A stretch of DNA of 56,919 nt from Candidatus Eremiobacterota bacterium. Lineage in GTDB: Bacteria; Vulcanimicrobiota; CADAWZ01; Ess09-12. The notes below the pieces were generated by a model. The model was not told the DNA's origin. It made no database searches and was given only the letters and a program-made list of their open reading frames with translations. Positions within the stretch are counted from its first letter, which is position 1, and every line of letters starts with the position of its first letter. The DNA lies in the NCBI GenBank assembly GCA_031082125.1, contig JAVHLM010000026.1, forward strand, positions 61,380 through 118,298, read 5' to 3'. Below, in pieces: positions 52,249-56,919 of the stretch. The translations under genes and the position numbers were made by a program.

Positions 52249-53781
52249 ATGATTGAAAGCATTGGTCCGCGTTTTACCCTGCCTGAGGACAAGACGGTAA
52301 GGGCGGGGGCACTGCCGGAAAAGCCATCCGGAAGCGAAATCCTAGAGCAGGAGACTGCCTCCATCTCCGCTGACGCCCTGAAAGCCCATAAGGCTGTCAA
52401 GGGCGGGAAATCCCGAAAATCAGCGGGGGCGGAAAAACCCCACTCCTCAAAGGTGGACTATCCGCAGCCCAACAAGCAGAACGGTGTGTTCTCCGACTGT
52501 TTCGGCAAGATATCCCACCTGGCACTCCAGCTTGACGCGCAGTCAACGGAATTCCCGGCGCTCAGGGAGAACGTGCTCAATGCCTGGACCACTGTATTCA
52601 AGAACATGGACCCTGACGTGAAGTTCACCATCGCCGTGGAAAGCCAGGCAGACAAAAAAGAGATCGAGGGCCTCATCAAGGATAATAACATACCCAACCC
52701 CGAGCGCTTCAATTTCGTAATGTGTGATGACATCAACATCACCATGTGGGCCCGCGACCAGATGCTGGGCCTCTTCACCCCCACCGATGACACGGCGATC
52801 CTGAACCAGACCACCATGCGGCCCCATGGCGATGATCCGAAGGTCCCGCCCAGGCTTGTTGCCGCCAACGAGGGGATCATCCTGGATGCCGACAAGAGGC
52901 TTGTCACCGACGGCGGCGACGAGGTCTCAAACAGCAGGGAGACTTTCCTGGGGTACAACTCCCTTTACCTTACCGCCAAGAACCTTTTCGAGCGCGAGCA
53001 TGCCCCCATGGGGATCGCAAGACTGGAAACCTCGCCTTTCAAGAAAAACCTGGTGATGGAGTATCCCGAGGGCGCCGAGCAGTATCATGTCCCTGATTTT
53101 CACTACGAGAAGAATGCAAAGGCAAAGAGGGGAAATTTTGACGAGGCCCTCTGGATGGACAAGGCCAAGAAGGTCTTCGAGGACAAGTACGGCAAGCCCG
53201 TCACCATTATCGGTGCCGATGATCCTGCCACTACCGAGCAGGAGGTGCCTGCCACGTTCCATATCGACATGGGCTTTACTCCCATTGATGACAAGACTAT
53301 CCTCGTGGGTGATCCCAGCGTCGCCATCGATATCATAAAGAATCTGCCCAAGGAAGAGTATGATGCTTACAACCAGAAGCTCAGCGAGGTATTCGGGGAG
53401 AAAACCGATTACCTTCAGCAGCTTGTTGACGCCAACACCAAGGACGATCCCGGCCTCCAGCACCAGTTTGACTACAACGCGCAGCATGCCGAGAAAAAGG
53501 GCTACGACGTGAAGCGCCTGCCCTATCTCCAGGGCCCTCCGGGACTGCCATGGGTCACCTACAACAACTGCATCCAGGAGACTTTCACAAGGGAGGACGG
53601 CACCGAGGTGAGGCGCGTGTTCCTTCCCACCTTCGGCCTCCCGGCACTTGACAGGAAGGCGACGGAAGTCTATGAATCCCAGGGATTCCAGGTCATCCCC
53701 CTGGTGCTCCCGGCGCTCACCTCATGGCGCGGAGCCATCAGGTGCATAAGCAATGTCCTCGGCAGGCAGCCCGAGGCTTAG
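52249..53781 (+). CDS. Pentein-fold deiminase (agmatine/peptidyl-arginine deiminase-like)
   Basis: A 510-residue protein of the guanidino-modifying (pentein) superfamily. The three catalytic regions are present in order: WARDQ (Trp167-Arg169-Asp170), FHIDMGF with His338 and Asp340, and GAIRCIS with the nucleophile Cys499 near the C-terminus. TDGGDEVSNSRETFLGY is a further family mark. This matches agmatine deiminase and PPAD-type enzymes, about 350-370 residues long, with an extra N-terminal region of about 80 residues (Ser/Lys/Ala-rich, no signal peptide) and an insertion around 280-330. Substrate could be agmatine, arginine or protein arginine. It has its own promoter and is followed by an intrinsic terminator. 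Confidence 0.78.
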   Translation: MIESIGPRFTLPEDKTVRAGALPEKPSGSEILEQETASISADALKAHKAVKGGKSRKSAGAEKPHSSKVDYPQPNKQNGVFSDCFGKISHLALQLDAQSTEFPALRENVLNAWTTVFKNMDPDVKFTIAVESQADKKEIEGLIKDNNIPNPERFNFVMCDDINITMWARDQMLGLFTPTDDTAILNQTTMRPHGDDPKVPPRLVAANEGIILDADKRLVTDGGDEVSNSRETFLGYNSLYLTAKNLFEREHAPMGIARLETSPFKKNLVMEYPEGAEQYHVPDFHYEKNAKAKRGNFDEALWMDKAKKVFEDKYGKPVTIIGADDPATTEQEVPATFHIDMGFTPIDDKTILVGDPSVAIDIIKNLPKEEYDAYNQKLSEVFGEKTDYLQQLVDANTKDDPGLQHQFDYNAQHAEKKGYDVKRLPYLQGPPGLPWVTYNNCIQETFTREDGTEVRRVFLPTFGLPALDRKATEVYESQGFQVIPLVLPALTSWRGAIRCISNVLGRQPEA

Positions 53782-53806
53782 AGGGTGGTAACCTGCTGAA
53801 ACCAAG

Positions 53807-53835
53807 GGCAGTATCCCCGTGGGTGCTGCCTTTTT
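53807..53835 (+). terminator. Intrinsic terminator between deiminase and kinase genes
   Basis: A hairpin of about 10 bp (53807-53817 with 53821-53830, one bulged T) is followed by TTTTT. The next gene starts only 37 nt later, so it needs its own promoter or read-through. Confidence 0.75.
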
Positions 53836-53871
53836 GGTTGTAACCGAGAGAGAAACGGAGAGTTCTCCGAT

Positions 53872-55740
53872 ATGCCAAAGTTTTGCCCCCAATGCGGCAG
53901 TGCTGTTGAAGATAAGGCGAGGTTCTGCATGCAATGCGGCGAGAGGCTCGCGGCAGAGTCTGCTTCCCTTCTTCTGGACAACCGCTACGAGATTCTTGCC
54001 ACCGTCAAGTCAGGCGGGATGGGGTGCCTCTACAAGGCCCGCGATATAAGGCTTAACAACGTGGTGGCAGTCAAGCAGATGAAGAGCGCCTTCACTTCCG
54101 AGGATGACGACGCCTATGCGGAGGGGCGCTTCTGGGAGGAGGCACGGCTCCTCTCGACGCTTCACCATGGCGGCCTGCCGAAAGTCATTGATTTCTTCTG
54201 CGGGAAAGATCCCTCTACGGCAAGGCCCGCGAGATACCTTGTGATGACCTTCATCGAGGGGAAAGACCTGGAGGCCCTGAGGGCCGAAAGAGGGCAGGCC
54301 CCCTTTCCTGTCGAGGAGGTGCTGGATTACTTCAGGCAGATTCTCTCGATTCTCAACTACCTTCATACCCAGTGCCCTCCCATTGTATACCGGGATATGA
54401 AGCTCTCGAATATCATGCTCTCCGAGAAGAGGATATTCCTCGTGGACTTTGGAATAGCCCGCCTTTTTGTCCCGGAAAAGGGAGGGGGGACTCAGGCGGG
54501 CACGCCAGGATTCGCGGCGCCCGAGCAGTACAAAGGATTCGCTGAGCCCAGGAGCGACCTTTACGCCCTGGGGACTGTCCTGTATTCACTCCTCACCGGG
54601 CTGGATCCCGGGGGGGACCCCACCAAGGCCCCCCATGCCTGTGAAAAGGTGAGAGCCCTCAACGCTGCCGTTCCTGCCTACCTCGAAGAGATCATAGGCG
54701 AGATGATGGAATATGAATGTGAAAAGCGCCCGCCTTCTGCGGCGGCCATTATAAAGAGGCTTAATGACACCCTTGCCCCGCCTGCCGCTCCTGCCCCGCC
54801 TGCCGCTTCTGCAGCGCCTTCCGCGCCTCCGGCGAGGGTTATGGCCCGGGAGCCCGTGGAGCCTCCCCCTCCCCTTGCAGATGTCCTCAATGCCATAAGG
54901 TACAGGGATATGGCCACCATTAAAAAATATATCAACGGGGGCGGCGATATGAACGCCCTCTCCTACCGGGGCCTCACCCCTCTCCATTTCGCCACGGAGA
55001 AAGGAATCCCCGAGGCCGTGGAGCTGCTGTTGAAAGGCGGCTGCGATATCAATCACACCGGCAAGGTGGGCTGGACCTCCCTCCACCTGACTGCCATTAC
55101 CGGTGACGTGGTTATTGCGAAGATACTTCTCGCCAATGGAGCAAATATCAATGCAATGAATGAGGAGGGGGTCACGCCCCTCCACAGGGCTGTCCACTGG
55201 GGCCACGAGGAGTTCCTCCGGTATCTTGTGGGGGAAAGGGCAGACCTTAACAGCGCCGATAAATATGGAGTGACGCCTCTTATCTATGCCGTGATAAAAA
55301 AGCGGGTACACATGGTGAAGATCCTTGTCGCCAATGGCGCCGATATGAACTGCCTGGACAAGAGCGGCTCCAATGCCCTTCATCTCGCGGCAGCCAACGA
55401 CGATCACGAGATCATGAAGCTTCTCATCCTGGGCGGGGCCGATGTCAATATCAAGAACAGCCTGGGGCAGGCGGCGCTCCATATACTGGCCCAGCAGAGC
55501 TATGGCATCGTGGCCGATCTCCTTATCGCCAAGGGTGCTGAGGTCAATGCCAAGGATGGCAAGGGGCAGACGCCTCTCCACTGGGCCTCCCAGACAGACT
55601 TTTCCATGGTGTCGTTCCTCCTTTCCCACGGCGCAGAGGTGAATGCCAAGGACCAGCGAGGCACAACTCCCCTCCAGAAGGCCATTGCGGCGGGGAGAAG
55701 GGAGAATGTGGCGATCCTGCGCAAGTACGGCGCGGGGTAA
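53872..55740 (+). CDS. Zinc-ribbon Ser/Thr kinase with ankyrin repeats
   Basis: A 622-residue cytosolic protein. Residues 3-25 form a zinc ribbon with paired CPQC (Cys5, Cys8) and CMQC (Cys19, Cys22). The kinase domain is about 37-300: Gly loop SGGMGCLY, Lys68 in VVAVKQ, catalytic Asp175 and Lys177 in YRDMKLSN, DFG Asp192, and PGFAAPEQYKG. A Pro/Ala-rich linker follows (about 303-345). Eight to nine ankyrin repeats fill 345-620. Kinase and linker closely match the kinase at 30,181, but here the catalytic lysine is intact. The Shine-Dalgarno GGAG lies in a small inverted repeat (CGGAG 53856-53860, CTCCG 53865-53869) next to the ATG, which could hide it. A terminator lies just upstream. Confidence 0.92.
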   Translation: MPKFCPQCGSAVEDKARFCMQCGERLAAESASLLLDNRYEILATVKSGGMGCLYKARDIRLNNVVAVKQMKSAFTSEDDDAYAEGRFWEEARLLSTLHHGGLPKVIDFFCGKDPSTARPARYLVMTFIEGKDLEALRAERGQAPFPVEEVLDYFRQILSILNYLHTQCPPIVYRDMKLSNIMLSEKRIFLVDFGIARLFVPEKGGGTQAGTPGFAAPEQYKGFAEPRSDLYALGTVLYSLLTGLDPGGDPTKAPHACEKVRALNAAVPAYLEEIIGEMMEYECEKRPPSAAAIIKRLNDTLAPPAAPAPPAASAAPSAPPARVMAREPVEPPPPLADVLNAIRYRDMATIKKYINGGGDMNALSYRGLTPLHFATEKGIPEAVELLLKGGCDINHTGKVGWTSLHLTAITGDVVIAKILLANGANINAMNEEGVTPLHRAVHWGHEEFLRYLVGERADLNSADKYGVTPLIYAVIKKRVHMVKILVANGADMNCLDKSGSNALHLAAANDDHEIMKLLILGGADVNIKNSLGQAALHILAQQSYGIVADLLIAKGAEVNAKDGKGQTPLHWASQTDFSMVSFLLSHGAEVNAKDQRGTTPLQKAIAAGRRENVAILRKYGAG

Positions 55741-55752
55741 CAATCCACCCTG

Positions 55753-55781
55753 GTGCAATTATTTCCAGGATAGGGTATAAT
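55753..55781 (+). promoter_or_regulatory. Promoter-like site before the small ORF
   Basis: A perfect TATAAT (55776-55781) with a poor GTGCAA -35 candidate (55753-55758) and a 17-nt spacer. The leader to the ORF at 55945 would be about 157 nt. Confidence 0.4.
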
Positions 55782-55944
55782 AGGAGAAAGGAAGAGAACT
55801 TTTCCAAAGAATAACACTACACTCCCAGGCCACAGCTCCTGCCACGTTTCAGCTTCCTATGGCGCTTAATCCCTGTAAATGAAATTTTCCTGCGCATGAG
55901 TGCCATGAAAAAAGAAGAGGTGGATTCATAAGGGGGAAACGATA

Positions 55945-56139
55945 ATGGAGAGTGAAGAAAAAAACCGTTTTCTGAAGGAAAAAAAGAAACAGAGGCTCCC
56001 CATGCTCATCATCGGGGGGAAAGACCTGAAGTTGTATACCTTCCAGGAATGCCCTGCCGGCAAAGAGTGTGAAAGTGAGATAACGGCATCCGTCAGCAGG
56101 CCTGCCTGCCGCGAAGAACGCAGCATCGCCCAGAGATAG
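55945..56139 (+). CDS. Possible small Cys-containing protein
   Basis: A 64-residue frame preceded by AGGGGG 8 nt upstream and by a TATAAT box. The first 20 residues are strongly charged (KNRFLKEKKKQRL). LPMLIIGGKDLKLYTF follows, then a Cys pair CPAGKEC and another Cys at PAC. It might be a real small protein, but it has no recognised family and the sequence after residue 45 looks like chance coding. Confidence 0.4.
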   Translation: MESEEKNRFLKEKKKQRLPMLIIGGKDLKLYTFQECPAGKECESEITASVSRPACREERSIAQR

Positions 56140-56228
56140 ATACTGTTGCTTTTACGGGGACCCGGATATCGCTGAAGGATCCCTGGATATTTCCTCACCT
56201 CATCCTCTCTTACTATCCGGGCCGGGCT

Positions 56229-56531
56229 TCACCGGTTTGAAGGGAAACTGCCTGGCCCCAGTATGGCTGGTCTGGTTCCTCCCCCTTCCGAGCCTGCTCC
56301 TGTCTGCGCCCTGTTTCCCTGGCTGTCGGTGGCGGTCACGCGGATAGTTCCCGCATTGATCGAGCCGACGACGAGCGAGGAAGTGGAGGACGGCGTGCCT
56401 CCCTGTACCCTTGTGGAAAGAGATACCTTGTCACTGATGGAGCAGTTGCTGGAGGAAGGGCTCAGGCTCACCGAGAGCGGCCTGCTCCGCTGAGTCTGGG
56501 GCGCGGAAGAGGTTTCCTGCGCCGCTATCAT
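56229..56531 (-). pseudogene. Possible remnant of an Ig-like (PKD-type) surface domain
   Basis: A 100-residue minus-strand frame. Phrases such as PLSVSLSPSSSNCSISDKVS, VQGGTP and IRVTATDSQGN follow the strand pattern of bacterial Ig-like/PKD domains. The middle strands seem missing, there is no signal peptide, and no ribosome site is clear. I read it as a decayed fragment; a chance frame is possible. A plus-strand frame overlaps it with no support. Confidence 0.3.
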
Positions 56532-56647
56532 CCAGCTGAGGCAGCCCGGCCTTCCCTCAGAAAAAGAAATCCACCCGGCAGCAATTTCTGCGCACTCCTT
56601 GCACGCTATATGTCAATATTAACCTGACAAATGGTATGCTTTTTTGC

Positions 56648-56919
56648 TCAGAGCCGCTTTTTTGAGCCGTTCCCGTCAACCAGAAAAGGCTCCCCGTCTT
56701 CAGAGGAGCCGAAGATGAAGGTGAGATCGTAAGGCGCCCTGCCGCTCACGGTGAGGGTCCGGAGCCCGTGGAGGAGGTGGAGGTGGCAGGCCTCGCAGAG
56801 CACGATAAGGTTCCAGGGGTCGTCGGTGCCGCCCTGGGAGCGCCTGATGATGTGGTGGACGTGGAGGTTTCTGCGGCAGCGGCAGCCCGGAGTCTGGCAG
56901 CGGAACCGGTCGCGCTTCA
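56648..56919 (-). CDS. C-terminal part of a second HNH endonuclease
   Basis: The last 90 codons of a gene running off the right edge, stop TGA at 56648-56650. It encodes KRDRFRCQTPGCRCRRNL, then VHHIIRRSQGG, WNLIVLCEACHLHLLHG and a tail ending SKKRL. It is clearly the same family as the HNH protein at 25,753-28,140, with few differences in the first 70 residues and more in the tail. The two copies are in opposite orientation about 29 kb apart. Its N-terminal part is outside the window. Confidence 0.92.
   Translation of the reverse strand, partial: KRDRFRCQTPGCRCRRNLHVHHIIRRSQGGTDDPWNLIVLCEACHLHLLHGLRTLTVSGRAPYDLTFIFGSSEDGEPFLVDGNGSKKRL

Overview
The window reads as a piece of chromosome from a GC-rich, diderm (Gram-negative-type) bacterium. 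The diderm call rests on a two-partner secretion pair, several Sec-type signal peptides and one lipobox. Type IV pilus retraction, bacterial glycogen debranching, Ser/Thr kinases fused to ankyrin repeats, and several unrecognised secreted proteins suggest a deep-branching, poorly characterised phylum. Eremiobacterota/Xenobia or a similar candidate lineage is a guess from gene style only. No rRNA, tRNA, CRISPR array or intact transposon was seen.

Layout. (1) 1-22,114, minus strand: a giant FHA-type exoprotein (TpsA), at least 6,723 codons and running off the left edge, with its outer-membrane transporter TpsB just upstream. The far end carries near-perfect 858-bp tandem repeats. (2) 22.3-25.3 kb: two Spy/CpxP-like periplasmic proteins flanking a HAD phosphatase, then a phospholipase D-like protein. 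(3) 25.7-29.7 kb: a long HNH endonuclease and a subtilisin-like protease. (4) 29.8-32.9 kb: a signalling cluster with a small protein translationally coupled to a Ser/Thr kinase-ankyrin protein, then a triple YbjQ-domain protein. (5) 32.9-33.5 kb: a monocistronic thioredoxin-like lipoprotein with an in-frame TGA at the catalytic Cys position, followed by a bSECIS-like hairpin. (6) 33.6-43 kb: triple-GAF protein, GlgX debranching enzyme, TatD nuclease, a DUF2330-like protein and several exported proteins of unknown function. (7) 43-46.3 kb: an SPFH (flotillin-type) protein, then PilT and a cNMP-binding/GAF protein 7 nt apart. (8) 46.3-50.5 kb: unknown protein, an orphan FliF/SctJ-like ring protein, an unknown membrane protein, and an ankyrin-TPR protein. 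(9) 51-55.7 kb: a nuclease-like secreted protein, a pentein-fold deiminase, and a second kinase-ankyrin protein with an N-terminal zinc ribbon. (10) 55.9-56.9 kb: small doubtful ORFs and the end of a second HNH endonuclease in inverted orientation.

How the genes fit together. The TPS pair forms one secretion system. Kinases, GAF, cNMP-binding and ankyrin proteins make this a signalling-rich stretch. PilT with the cNMP/GAF protein may couple pilus retraction to a nucleotide or redox signal. Promoters with a clear TATAAT box and strong hairpin terminators bound several units. The best candidate for something new is the putative selenoprotein at 32,977-33,429.
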